Shown one piece after another: positions 26,501-41,500 of a DNA stretch of 64,000 nt; within the stretch, counting starts at the first letter, position 1; every line of letters begins with the position of its first letter. The position numbers and the translations under genes are program-made. A model generated the notes under the pieces. That model had not been told where the DNA came from. It did no database searches and was given only the letters and a program-made list of their open reading frames with translations. Origin of the DNA: Heliocidaris erythrogramma (Eukaryota; Echinodermata; Echinoidea; Camarodonta; Echinometridae); assembly GCA_025617745.1 (NCBI GenBank), contig CM046859.1, positions 26,587,371 to 26,651,370 on the forward strand, in the 5' to 3' direction.

Positions 26501-29500
26501 CATGTGGTACACTGTAATCTGGGAATTTGAAATCATATGATACTATTAATGTAATAGACCTGTTTACAAATATATTCAAAGTTATTTTTTATTTTTAAAA
26601 CAAAGGTTGTTCTTGACAACCTGAAAGCTTGTCAGAGGCTTATCAGACATAGCAACATATAAATAATGTATGCAAACTGGATTCCTAGTACTGTTCATTC
26701 ATTGATAAGAGGTTAATGGAATACATGTACCTCGTTACTAGAGTTCCCCAAGAAAGAAACATCCATAAATTTGAATAACTTTGTAAACAGGGGTGGTATT
26801 CTGAGATTTATTTTATCTTCATTTTAGTAAAAAGATTTTAATTGTCATAACAAATTTTAAATTGCAAAATTTCATTGGTCTTTGCGCAGATGAATTCCGC
26901 GTATACAGCCACTTTTACGCAGTCATTATAACCAATGATGCGCCATAAGCGTACTTTTTGTTATGACAAAGATGTAAAGATTTGAATCACTCTCTGCTTT
27001 TCTAGTACACCTTCTTTGTTAGAGTGAGATGCATGTACTAGAATGTGGATACTCAATTTTTTACTGGTGCTAGTCTGTGAACACCCCTTTTAATCTAACA
27101 TTTTTGGTGTAACCGCTACATTCAACACAGGCGAGGTGGGATTTTCTCCACCTGCCCAGCAGCAGCCAGTACGAGGACCCGTAGCCCCAGGACCTTCTTC
27201 AGGAGGTGAGTCTAGAATATTGCTTGTGGAGTATATTTCTTTTTATTGTAAAATGATTATGTAGCTCCAATCAGATGATTGGTTGACAACTTGACATGTG
27301 ACTAGCGCTTGATCAGTTGGGTCTAAAATTATGGCTTTCTATGTATTCATCTGGATGTAAGGGTGAAGTACATTTATGGATCAGGAAATTACTTTTAAAA
27401 AATTAAACTTTGAGAAATGTTTCTTCTTTAAACACGATCAGCGAAAAAAAACCTGTTTTGGTTAGCTTTCACTTGCTGGGTTCTGCAAGCTTCATCAGAC
27501 TTCCACCACAGATGATGGATTTGCTGATGCAGTATTTTGATGTGATCGAATGGGATTGTACATGTAGAATGTATGTTGAAGAGAGACAGAGAGAGAGAGA
27601 ATTAGCCTGTAAGTGATTTGTGTAATGACATGTAACCACAGATTTTTTGCCTTTATACCCTTTTCTTCCCCGTTTCTTCAACTTAACCAGGACCATCCAA
27701 CCCCAGCCAATCATTCCCAATTGGCCAGCGTAAGTGATGCACATGTTGAGTTTTAAGGCTTGTTCACATATTGTATTGACATAAGTGTAATGGGCTCCAG
27801 AATCATATAACATACAGATAATTGAGTATTTGTAGGACCTTTATTGCATGCAGGTGCATGTACTTTTTTTTCATCCCCAATCGCCATTCATTAACACTTA
27901 AAAAAAAATATATACCGCTACGGTTTCCTGGGTCATGTGTGAACAAGCCCTTAAAAGACTTTGCAATAATTTGCCAAATAGAAACCTTTTAGATATATAC
28001 TACATGTACACTGTACGTGTGAATAAAAGGTACAAGACTGTACATCTACAGTAGATATGAAATTTAATGGGCTCACACTATCTACAACAACCCTTTCTGT
28101 GGCAGCAATAATATTTGGGTTTACATCTCTTAGCAAGTTAAATGTAAATATGGAACATTTTAAACCACTGATTTTTTTTTCTTCATTCAAAAACAAGTTT
28201 AATAATGATTTGATCCTATTCTAACTGGGCTTCTCGAGAGCTTATTTTTATTGGGGGGGGGGGGTCATTATGCAAAATGTCCATTATCTTTCAATTTTTG
28301 CTTGACATGTGACTGCAAAATATTGCTTGACATTGTGATGGGTTTGTCTGATTTTTGCGAACCTGGTCTGAAAAGTTGAGGGACACTTGAGATAAATAGT
28401 CCTAAAATCATGGCATGATCTGCGGCGGTGGCATGGCATGGCAGTCACAGATTTCGTACAAGGGGAGGGATCAAATTGACCCCCACCGTAAGTTTAGGGT
28501 TAAATCAGGGATTTTTAAAATTGGCATCAACTTTATTGCCCACCCTGCCACAAGTGGTCTGATATGTTATCTGTTTTTCAACACAGCTGCTCCACCTGCG
28601 TCAGGCCAGCCGGTACCAGGTCCGGTATCGGGACCAGTACCAGGTCCTGTTCCAAACCCTGTCTCATTTGGTGAGCATACAAATACATGTATCTGTTCCT
28701 GTATTTATAATTTCATTCCATGAGTAGTAGTTATATGTACATTACATCCTTCTGTGCCGTCAAGTTTTTGAACAGAATGATTTTGACTTCCATGTACATG
28801 TACCTCAAAAAGTAGAGTTCTGGTCTTGCAATTATTTTGTGAAAGAAACTGTCTCAAAGCAATTGGAAAATGTTGATCATGTCTATGTAAGAACTAGTGT
28901 ATACTGTGAGCTTTTGAAACCATCGAAATTATGAGAATTTGCCCAATCTCACTGAAAAAGCACATGCACTGCACACAGAATTGGGCATATGGGACTGCAT
29001 ACACGTGTGGGATCACTGGGATGAACGTGCGGCCCAAACATTTCAGCTTTTTCTCGTCATCATATTTCAAATATGAGGGCATTTTGAAAAGTAATCCTTT
29101 TCAGGGCACATTTCTACTATGATGTTCTTCCAAACTGATGTAAAAGGAATGAGAAAGCTCACAAGTTATTTTTCACCTTTCCCAAAACTCAACCTTCTCT
29201 TCAAACAACTTCCATATAAATAACATTCACAATGAAGGTACTCGTTTCTGTTGAGGGAGAAAAACATTTAGTGTAAGCACATTGCCTAACACTCAAGTTC
29301 GTGGGTGGGATTTGACACCGAAGCCAGGGAAGGTATTATAATTGATAAACATTAATTGTGGTAGCAAAAAAGGAAATGGCAATCAAATATGTTTTTATAT
29401 AGCCTAGTATTGTTCTACTTATATCCAAAGATAGATAATTCTGAGAGACATTTGAAAGTGTTCCATCCATTGTTTCTGATATTTTAGTGGTAATATGTAT

Positions 29501-32500
29501 TAGAAATGGAATGCCAAGTATATTGCTACATTGTATGTGTTCCGACGAGTGCACCAGCGATGATTTCTACAGGCGTTATTTTGTCAAAAATAAAGAGGGG
29601 TAGGGTTACAATAGGGCTTTAAAGGTTAGGTTTAGGGTTAATGCTAGTTAATGTTTAGTGGAGGGTTGAAGGTAGGGATTCATTTATTGTGCGAAATTTA
29701 CTGCATAATGTAATGTATGTCTCAGAAAAAATTACAATCAGTTGCTTTCAAAATTGTAAATTATTCTGAATATGGTTTAAGATTATGAATCTAAAACTAA
29801 TTATTTCTCTTTGACTACCTGCCCAAATCGAACGGGGTCTTCCGTCACTGACTGGAAGAGAAATAGTTGTAGTTTTGTGATCCAATATGACATATTGCAA
29901 AACAATTTCTTTTGTAATCTATACCCATATGCTGATGTACGTGCTTTGTGAGCCTCGCTTTTGTTGAAACTTGGATGGGGGGGACTTATGACATAAGTTT
30001 GTGACTTACTGAACCAAACCGGATGGGATTTTTGCCAAGATTTAGATAATTAGTTATAGATGCATAATCTTAAACCACATTCAGATTAATTCACAGTTTT
30101 GAAAGCTATTGATGCTGAATGTCTGATTGTAGTTTTTAAGGGAAGTCGTACAAACGTATTGCCGAGATCCTTCTTTATCGACCGCTACTCCGCACAGAGC
30201 TGCGTACAAATACATTGTAGTGTAAACTTTAGTAGATTCACGTAACCAGAGCCATCCATGTACAGAGTTTGGCCAACTCAGTTCCAGTGGGTAACAATAT
30301 GGATCGTGTTGCTTTGTATAAAAGCAAGTGTGCAAACAAAGGAATATACATGTACATGTATATGCCATGTTGTGCCCAACTGGAACTGAGTTGGCCAAAC
30401 TCTTGTGTATGGATAGCTCTGCATGCACCCACAGGTTTTACACAAGGCTGTTGCTCACTGACATTCCAGTTTATATTCCTGGCAATGGGTTTTAATATTC
30501 CATCTGAGGAGAAAAGAACTTCATACTATTGCTAGTATCTTGCTATTTATATCATATTTTTTTCCTTTCCTTCAAATTTAACAGGGTCGCTGTCAAGAAT
30601 GTTCCAGTGTAAGTATATTCAAAAGTACATGTAATTGCTCACAGCTGAATGCTTGTATACTGTTGGGACATGTCTATACATGTACATGTACATGTAGGAT
30701 ACCTGGGGGGTGTTTCATAAAGCTGTTCGTACAGTTACGCATGACTTTATGAACGTCTTGAATATGAAGTGCCAGATAGGATGCTCAAAGTTTTTCCTGA
30801 AGTTTTAACAAAATTATGACTGTATTTCCAATAACCTCAACTAAATTATGGCAAAAACTATACTTTACATAAAAAATGTCTCTTATAATAAAAATGTTAA
30901 GCTACATCTGCACAGTTCAACTTTAGTTGATGCAGTTAAAAATGATTAAGCATCCCATTTGGCTTGTCATATTTAAGTCATTCGTAAAGTCATGCATTAA
31001 GTCATTCGTAAAGTCATTACATGGACATGTAATTGTACAGGTGAACATGTACATGTAGGTACCGTTGGGAAATTTGCATTTTCAACCATATACAATGTAC
31101 ATGTACCTGTAGACATTTTGATACCTGAAGGAGGCATGTTTACTTGTTTTCTGTCAGAGTAATAACAGATTTTCTTCATAACATAATAGTAATTTTGAGC
31201 ATTTTAAACCTAAATCTGCCTCGCATATTTTGTAATAAAAGTGTCCCGTGGATGTTCAAGTGCCTGTCTTTGAATACCAATCGTGCTTGCCTTTTAATAC
31301 CTGGGATTTGATAGTACATATCCTACTACTGTCTGTATTCAACACAGTGAGATTGGGTTCTGCTGCTCCTCCGCCGGCCCAACCAGGACAACCTGCCCCA
31401 GTCCAACCTGTCCCAGGACAACCGGCCCCGGCTCCATCCCCAGTCCAACCGGTCCCAGGACCATCAGCACCAGTACCTTCAAACCCAGGGACTGTTCCAG
31501 GGACAGGAAATGTTCCACCCAGTGGTGAGTCTGGTATCATTCTGTAGCCCTCAGGCTTCTCGGCAGGAAATAGTTTACGCATGGTTCAAAGTGACAGAAA
31601 TATGGCTTCACCGAATCCCACGGGGGTGATCGGAGAGGACCAAAGCAAGTTTGCAGGTTGAAAGTATGCATTGACACATTTATTTCTCTATATGGGCAAT
31701 TCCATGAAAAATGTTCACTTTAGTAAAAAAATGAAGTTTACAATTGCACTTAAACTCTCAAATATTCTTGAAAAGTAATGTATAAATGTTCATTTTCCAA
31801 TAGACAAATCATTAAACTGACAAATTTTCGTATTTTTTTCCACCAGTGAAAATCTAATATGATGTATCGCAATAACACAAAAATGTGGCTATTTTTGAAG
31901 AGTTTATTCTTCCTGTCTCTAATGAAGGCCTAAAATCTACTGGAGGTCTCCTTCAACTTTTAAACAGTAGTTCAGTGTACATATCAACAGAAAATCACAA
32001 TGAATGTGTATATCATTCATCAATTTTCGAGGCATTGATCCTCAAAATTGTGTGATTTCTTTATCATTAGAAGTGTCATGTCCGTTACGTTTTTCACTTA
32101 AAGTTTTCATAGCCAACAGGAAATTTGTATTTGGTTACTGTAAATTCAGTTTCTATGTTAGAACTAAATCCCCTTACATGTGTAGCAACCATTTTTCCTT
32201 ACCACTGTCAGTTTTCAAGCAAATGGCGTAACGGACATGACACTTTGCGTAACGGACATGACACTTTATATACGGCAAGTGGCAGAAACCACATTGTGGG
32301 CTCCATTTAATAGATTGATTATTATTTTCAATTGCTTGAGGATAGTGGGATGTTTCTAGATACTAGTGACTCATAAATATAAATCTGCTTGTTATATTTA
32401 AGACACAACAAGCAGATTTTCCAGTTTACCCATGGAAGTCTGTAGATTTCAGATGATCTTGCTAGCCCTGTTATGTAATCCCATTCCAACATCTTGATCA

Positions 32501-35500
32501 TGAATGATGACCAACATGCAGCAGCAGGTATGTCCCTGTTTATTTACATAGTAGATTACTGAAGCAAAGACAATGCAGTTCCACTATTGGCCATCTCCCT
32601 AGCACTTTTCCATGATAACTTAGACCTCATTTCATAATGACACTGGTTTTGTGGAACTGCTTTAGTGCATGTTGCAGATACATGTAGTTAACTTTCTTTC
32701 TTTAAAACTGATGTGAATCATTCAGGACATTTTCATGATATGTTCAAACTTTTGATCAGGTCTGGTTCATTAAGTTTTCTTTGCCTCAAAGATTGAGACG
32801 TGCTCTACTTTGTTGTATGTTGTTGTGGTACTCTAAGCATTATATTCCATGCATTGTAGTATAGTTGTTAGATCACTAAGACCTGCAAACAAGAACTTAG
32901 ATGTGTTACTATTTAACATTTGGTAGTAGTACTGAGCTGTTAGTTTTGTCTTTTTTATGCCAAATGTTTTTTTGAAAGAAAGAAGTGAAGATATGGTTCA
33001 CTTCACAAGGGTGTCATGTCCGTTACGCTAGCATATTAATACTATCTGAGAAATATTAGCCTATAAAGGAGAAAACACCATAGCATCAACTAATAATTTG
33101 TTCTGTTTTGGTATGGAGGGTAGTATTAACTAAAATGTATCATAAATTGTAGCTAGCTGGTGCAGAAGCAAGTTTGCTTTATTTTTTATATCTTGTGTAA
33201 ACATTGAAAAACCAACCCTTCTAAAATTACAGAAATATATGAGATAGTACAGAATACCAGTTATGATGTGTGTCCCTATCTTTCAACCTTACTATATGAA
33301 CAATAAAATATCTGCCATATCTCGTAATAAAACAAATATGTCCGCCCACAAAAAGTGGACAAAACTGTCATGTCCGTTACGCTCAATGCGTCATGTCCGT
33401 TACGCTACATTCTGAGCTATAAAAAAAGAATGCAATGTAAAACTAATCTCAAACATGAATTTATGATTACAGCATGACTTTAAGTTTTAATTAATACCCA
33501 AACCAGGTTCATTCTATCCCAAAACTCACAGGAATTTTCATAATAAAAAGTAGGTTAAAAAGCCTTGTCCATTTTGTGTCATGTCCGTTACGCTCACAAC
33601 GAGTGCATTTTCTCCACAACCGTTCAATAAAATGATGTGAAATTTCATGAGTATATCCCTGATAGTCAAATGTGTCTGATAAACTCAATAAAAATTGTTT
33701 GGAGACTGCCAATTCTATTGTGTGATGTTTTGAATTACAAAAAACTGTCTGAATGTCATGTCCGTTACGCTGGAATTGACCATATTGAGTGAAATATGGC
33801 CTTATGACATCTTAGGGAGGTGGTTTGGGAGGGCCACACCAACTGAGATTGAAAGTAAGCATTGACTGATTTATTACCCTTGTCCGTACCCTTGTTGTGA
33901 GAATCTGCACATGGTTTTTATTTTCTGAAATTCTTCACCCTTGGTATCAGCACCAAGGAAGTACTGGTGAGAATACTGGGCGAGACAGTGCAAAGTATGC
34001 CCCACTTACCAAGTATTATGGAATTGTGTACATACATTTACATGGAAATTGACCAAAAATATAATTTTACTTGATATTTTGTCTGATCCCAGCTTGCTCT
34101 ATGAGGGCTATCAGCTTGATACAGTCATTAGATATACATGTATACTCAAATCTTAGATATGGCCGGTAACGTACATGCATGGGAAATATGAAAACATAAA
34201 TTACATTAAGAAAGGACAATTAACCCCACGTGATATTCTAGATGCACCTATTGTCTGCTACGTCTTTCCATGGAGGCTGCCATTTTGTGCATGACACGGA
34301 TCATTAGGTACCATATGCATTGATAATAGCCTACCTTTACAACAGATACGTCGCTTTGTTCTGATTGTATTACGATTGTTATTGGCCATGGGCCTAGATA
34401 ATTGACGACCCATGAGTTCTAATAGCCATCCTGTAAAGCAGATTCCTCGCTTTGTTTTGGTATTGTTACGATTGTCTCCGTCCTTGACGTCAATTCTCCG
34501 TCCTTGACGTATATTTTTTATGAAGTATATTTTTTATGAACAAATTAAGACCTTTTAAAAAATATATAAAACTAAACTTACATTTCAGAATATGTGACTT
34601 TATCTAATATATATTTGTCCTCTAAAAATCAATTACAAGTTAACGATGAAGGAAATTTTACTTGGGATGAAAAATATGTTCGTGTACACATAAAGTAATG
34701 GCAGCCCCCTTATTATTGCTAGCAGACGATAACTTGGCTGGAAAATAGTGATTTATATCTATATCCTGTGTTTTTACATGAAATTGCATGTATCAAATAA
34801 GAGGCATATACTACACCATTCAAAATAAGCTAATTCATACGCTGAGGTTAATTTCCCTTTAAGAATAAACAATTGAAAAGAAAAACAAGGGACATAATTG
34901 AGCGGGATCAAGATTGAAGATCTTTAACCCTAAAATGGCCGGGGGGGGGGGGGGGTGGAATCCACCCCCCATGGACGTTTCTCGCGATATGTCCGCAACG
35001 TGCAAAAGCAGTCGCCGCGGCGTTTCATGACTTTTTTCTTTCGAATCTCACGCATCTTTTGAGACCAAAAATCGCGCGCTTGACGGTCGAGATATCAGGG
35101 GGGGAGGATTCCACCTGCCTATTAAGACTGCTATTTGTGTCTCCCTTGGGTACCCTTTATAGACAGGTTTGACTCTATCAAGATTAACTATGAAAGATTA
35201 AAAAAAAAAGATTAACTATGAAAAAAAAAGAAAAAAAAGATTAACTATGAAAAAGGACACTCAATGCATGACGCAAAATCCTCGTTTGGAATACCTATAC
35301 CCCAGTTTGGAATCTGCCTCTCCTCTCTTCGCCCAGCAGGAGGACATAAAGGCAAAGCTTTTAAACACCTGTTTATAGACACTGGCCTAATCTCACCAGC
35401 AGCTCATGGCCACAGGGAGACTTGAATAGTCTAACTACGTTGTAGTGCACGTGCATATATATATCAAATCACCGAAATAGCGCTGACAGGACGCAATATA

Positions 35501-38500
35501 CGTTCGCGATAAAAATTTAGTTTTGCACATATTTTAATTAGATCAATTATGATCCTTTTCGGATGAAAGATTAATAGATCCTATTTTTAAGCACAATTTC
35601 CAACAGAAATCCAATCCTGCTTGTACTGTACATCAACATACAAACTAATGACGATCGCAACTATAATATCGTATTAATGCGCGAGTAAAGGCATATCTTG
35701 CACGCATATGGCCTATGACTCTTACTTCACCAGCTCAGTGACACACTCAGCTCTCGGTTATATTCATGTATTTTCCTTATTTCGGGGTCGATTTTTTTTT
35801 GTTCGAATTTGAAAACGGATCACCATTGAATTTGTAAATAGAATATTCATTTGAAAACTTTATAAAAACTGGAGGAAATTGAGTTTACTCTGAATGATCA
35901 ACCACAGGCAGAGATCTCTATCATGCTCTTACGTAATGTGACAGCTGTTGCTGTCATTAAACCCTGGCTTGCCACGCGTCGATAGAAAGTTATCCCACCA
36001 TTTTTTTTTGTGTGATACTTGTATATATTTTGCAAAAGTGGCAGATTAAAAGTTAATTTCTCTCTTTTAACACGTTTTATTAAACTAGAAAAAATTTGTC
36101 TTTTGCTTAAAACTTTCTGGTTCTTACAGTATGCCCTTTCAAGCAGGTACTATTAGATACATGTATATTTTAAACATGAATGCATAATTCATGCACTCTC
36201 ATAGTCATAGTGTATGTTACAGAGTGCTTGGAGTTCTGGGAAAGGTGAAAAATAATTTGTGAGCTTTATAATTCTCTTTATGTCAGTTTGTAAGATTATC
36301 ATAGAAGAAATGTCCCCTGAAAAGGATTGCTTTTCAAATGCCCTTATTGAATATTGAATTTACTGCAATAAATCATATATACCTACCTATTATGCCAGTA
36401 GTCTTGACTACGGGACCCCTTCGAGAATTTAACACAAATGAGTCGCAATATTGTGCGCACCCCCCGTAATCCTATTGTCCCCTTCGCCATCTTCCTCTTT
36501 CTTGCTCGCCCCCGACGAGTTAGGATGTCAAGTCACAGCGCTCCTGAAATCAGGTCTTTTTAGTATCTTTTAGGCGCGCTTTTTCGCATCTTTAAAGCAC
36601 TTTTAGGTACCTATATTCTCTTAGATTATAGTACTTTTGTGTTTTAGTAGTCACTCTTGCCGATTGCAAGGGATTTTTGATTCCTTTTCTTGGCATTTAT
36701 TTTTCGCTTTCACGGTCAGCCCCACGTAGATATATCTGTGTGTTTGTGGGTGTTTCCGTTTGTCACCGAGCCTTTGGGTTCGGTGTTTGTTCTTACGGTT
36801 TTTTGGCTGTGAAAATATTTGAAAAGTATACTTTATTGTCTGTTTTATTGCAGTGTTATGAATTCGGAAGAAGAAGCAGTTAGGTCGCGGAGACCTGCTT
36901 CTTCCGAAGAGTCGTCTAGCAAGACGACTCGGCCCTCCAGAACTCTCCCGAGTACTTCGGTACATGGGGGAGGGAGGAGGGCTACGGGTAAGTTGCCTAG
37001 TGGTGTTTCCCTGCAGAGTTTGCCAGTCTCGGAGCTTGCGGCTTCGGGGCGGGTGGCGTTAACTGAATCTGGAATGTCAACTCCGAGGCCCGTGGCTTCG
37101 GGGTGGGTGGCGTCAGATTCTAGTGGTTTGGATATCTCGAATCCAATCCCCCGGTCGTCAAGACCAGAAGGGGGGGCGGCTGTTTCCCGCACGGTAGCGT
37201 TCACTCGCTTAAATCCGTTAGGGGAGACGCGTCCCACTACTGCAGGGCAGCCCACGGGCTTAGTCCATGTTGGTCTGGGTTCTCAAACCCTAGCCCCCGG
37301 CCGATGCCATATGGGGGAACGAGTACTTCCCGGGCTGTCTACATTGCCAGCTGATGGGAATGCTCGAGCTAACAATTATGGACGCTCTTCGGAGCAACAG
37401 GTGTTTTCACCCGAGTGCGTGACTACTAGTGCTCTCCTATTGCCGCTCCCTAGCGGTTCAATAGCGGGTTCACACGCCTTTAGTAGTCAACGGGCACATA
37501 CCGAGTCATCTCGGTCCGCCCCCGCACTGGGTGCTTTCAGCACCCAGCCCATGGCTATCGCATCTTTTTGCTCAGCCAATATGGGTAATTTGTGCGAGAC
37601 TTTGGGTTCATACCCTCAGCGCACTACTCCCTTTGAGGGAGGTGAGCGTCCCTCCACGGAGGGTTCGGTTCGTGTTTCCGAAGCGGCTTCGGGAATCCGA
37701 ACGAATCCGAATAAGCGCTCTAAGAAAAGGGTTTCGGCTACGACTTGTCGAGCCAGCCAAGAAGAAGGCCAAGAAAAAGGCAAAAAGGGGCAAGGTTTTG
37801 CCGGCCTCTTGCTAACCCGGCCAGTTCCTCTCAAGCTGAAATGTTCAGCATGATGCGGGCTTTCGCTCAGAATCAGGGTTGGTCCCTTGTACCGGGTACT
37901 TCAACCCTTGCTTCTGTCCCTATTCCGGGGTCTGACTTTGAGACTAATCAACCTTTTGTGATTGAGTCTTCTTTGTCTGAGTTGGGTTCGCATGCGCCTC
38001 CTATTCCCGCGGCCCTCGGGGCTCAGCCGGGCAAGGAGACTTATGTTGAACCATGGGAGGGTCCGCCTGCTGCGTCCTTTGTTGGTGGTCCTTTGTCCCA
38101 ATCCACTCGGGTGGAACCAGAGTTAGAGGCGGCCTCTCAAGCTTCGGTTTCTGAATCGCTTGGGCAGGCGGAGCCTCAATCGCTCGCCCTGTGCGGGGTG
38201 GAAGCGATTGCTTTGTTGTCTAAATATCTCCCTGAATTTCAGTCGACCCGCGCGCAGGGTTCGACTTCGCGTTGGTTCAGGCAGCAGGATTCCTCCGAGG
38301 GTATGACCGCATCGGGGCTGCGCTTTTGGTTTACGGTTAAGGGTAAGGCCTTTGCCTTCGGTTCCCAAGATCAAGACAGCTTTTTCAAAGCTAAGACTCT
38401 CTCTCCGGAGATTTTAGAGGTTGGTCGTCGCTTGCGGGCGACTAATCCGCTAACCTCCGTTGCTTATAAGACGGAGGATAAGCGTTGGTATAATGTTGAA

Positions 38501-41500
38501 AACCAGGTTAGAGCAGGTATGCGTTTGGCGGCTTTTCAAGGGTTTCTCTCCGACCTTAGGTCCAGGGCGGAGGAGTTGAACGTTACTGATGGTGACAAGC
38601 TGGTTATCGATGACCTGCTGCATACTCTTTTTTGTTTGCAGTGGTCACAGCTTTCCACTGCAGCTGCTTCGGTTACGTTCCGTCGCAGGATCCTGGCTCT
38701 TTCGGCACTGGGTGTTAAGGAGTCGGGCATTCCTCAACTTCTCCGAGATGTTCCGTCTCGGGGTCCTTCACTTTTTGGTGGTCAATTTGCTACGGTTTTT
38801 CAGAGAGAGATTGATGCACGAAAGCAGGTCTCGGATATGACTAAGCAGTTTCACACTCACTCTAAGTCGACGCGGGCCCCTGTCCGGCGGAGGCCTGCTG
38901 GTCCCGCTTCGGGTCAACACAGTCGTGTGTCTGGGGTCCCGCCTTCTGAGCCGCAGCCAGCTCCTTCTCGCGGGAGAGGGGGACGTGGCAGGGGCTATTC
39001 GAGAGGTTCTCGTAAGGCGACGGCTTCGCTTAAGGCCAAGCCTAGGTTTTGATGGTCTTCCCCGAGCGTTTGTTCTTCCAGTCATGGTAGGTGGCCGACT
39101 TCATTCCTTTCTCCCCGCTTGGGAGGCCATCTCCGGGGACGCGTTTGTTCTCTCCGTCGTGCGAGACGGATTCTTCATAGATCTTTCCGCTTCGCTCCCC
39201 GGAGGGGCTATAAGAACTCGGTCACCTCCCATGTCTGCCCTGGCTCGATCTCATGCTTCAAAGGAGATCGAGTCTCTGTTGGAAAAGAGGGCTATAGAAA
39301 GGGTAAGAGACAGGCCGTCTCTTTCCCTTTCTCCAATTTTTGTTATTCCCAAGCGCTCGGGAAAACTTTGTTTGATACTGAACCTGAAAAGAATAAACAA
39401 ATTCATTCCTTCAGTACATTTTCGGATGGAGACTCTCGCCTCCATTCTCCCGTTGATCAAGAGGAAGGACTACGCGGTCTCGATAGATCTCAAGGACGCG
39501 TATTTTCACATTCCCATTCATCGCGCTTCGCGCGATCTTCTGGGGTTCTCCTTCCTCTCAGAGACTTATCGTTTTCGCGCTCTTCCCTTCGGGCTGCGTC
39601 CGGCCCCTCTGGTTTTTACTCAAGTTGTAGCTGTGCTGGCGGCCTCTCTGAGGCGACGCGGCCTTCGGCTATTTTGCTACCTGGACGATTGGCTTCTTCT
39701 TGCGGAGTCGCGCGATCGTTTGTTAGACGAGACTCGTTTGCTCGTCAGTCTTACTCAAGACTTAGGTTTCCTAATAAATTGGGAAAAGTCAGAGTTAGTT
39801 CCTACTCGCAGCCCAGTTTTTCTGGGGCGGTGTTAGACATACGGAATCAGTTGGCTCGGCCCAGTCGAGACAGGATTCTCATAATTGTCTCTGCGGCTCG
39901 CAAGCTCTTGCTGGCCAGAAGGGTCAAGGCCAGACAGTGGCTTCAGTTTCTGGGTTATCTAGCCAGTCTAGTCGATGTTCTAGAGGACTGCTGGCTCCTC
40001 ATGAGACCCTTTCAGAGACATATCCTCAGGTTTTTCAAGCCGGGAAAAGATTCTCTGTTGGTCTGGATTCCAGTACCAATAAGAATCAAGTCTCTTCTCT
40101 CTTGTTGGACGAGCGAGGAGTTTCTCGCGTGAGGCAAGTCCTTCAGTACCCCTCTTCCGTCGATCTCGGTTTCGACGGACGCCTTTCGGTTGGGGTGGGG
40201 AGGACACGGCAATGGCAGCACGGTCGCGGGGGATTGGTCTCATCTTGGGACTCTTCCCCATATCAATGTCCTGGAGTATATGGCAGTTCTGTTGACCCTG
40301 CTCCATTTCAGAAGTCGACTTCTCAGTCGTTCAGTTCTGATCCTCACAGACAATGTCACTGTGGCGGCATATATCAATCGGCAGGGAGGCACTCGTTCGG
40401 CTGCCCTGAATGCCCTAGCAGCTCAGCTGTGGAGGTGGTGTCGTCGCATGGCGATCACACCCGTGGCCTCTTTCATCCCCGGTCGGGAAAACCTCATTGC
40501 AGATTTTCTGTCTCGGGGGCAGGTGTCTTCCATCAGAATGGATGCTCCATCCGGAGGTCTTTTGCCGCATTCGCAGTTGCCTAGGTCCACTGGAAGTGGA
40601 TCTATTTGCGTCGGTGCTAAACCACCAGCTGCCGAAGTATTGCTCCCGTGTTCGCGATCAGGGAGCATGGGCTCTCGATGCTTTCTCCCTCAGCTGGGAG
40701 AACCTTCAAGGATTCGCCTTTCCTCCCTTCCAACTGATTCCGCGAGTCTTGCGGAAAATCAGGGAAGATCGGGCTCGGGTGCTTGTGATAGCTCCCTTTT
40801 GGCCCAGGAGGAATTGGTTTCCGGAGCTAATGAGCCTCCTGAGGGCTCAACCGTTCCTTCTCCCGCTAAGAGCGGATCTGGTGTTGCAGCCCCTCTCGGG
40901 GATTCTTCACCACAGTCCGGAGTCCCTTCATTTGACTGCTTGGCCCCTGTCAGGGAATCTGCAAGACAGTCGGGTCTCTCTGATAGAGCCGCGGACTTTT
41001 TAATGTCCAGTCGTAGGGTTTCTACTAGGGAAATTTATAATTCCCGTCTCTCGGTCTTTTTCCTTTGGTGTAAAGAGCGAAATCAAACCCCTTCTAAGGC
41101 TCCCATTGGTTCAATTGCGGATTTCCTAATCTCGTTATTTGACAAAGGGAGATCCATCTCTACTATCCGAGGCTACCATTCGGCGATTGGGGCCATTCAT
41201 TCGGGTTTCTCAGATGGTTCGGGGATTTCCAATTCCCCGCTATTGAGTGGTTTGATTCGGTCGTTCTTTCTGAAACGTCCTCCTTGTTCTAGGTTAGTAC
41301 CGTCTTGGAGTCTGCCTAAGGTCCTGGAGGCCTTGGCGAAACCTCCTTTTGAACCGTTAGGTGAAGCTTCGCTTCATCATCTTACGGTTAAGACGCTCTT
41401 TTTGGTAGCTATTGCCTCTGGGCAGAGGCGCAGTACTCTTCATGCTCTCTGTCTTACTCCTGGTCATGTTCGCTGGGAGAGAAAAGGCGTTAGATTGATT

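Noticed and set aside
29600-29660. Telomere-like GGTTAGGTTTAGGGTTA text
   Set aside because: It occurs once and is imperfect, with no tandem array.
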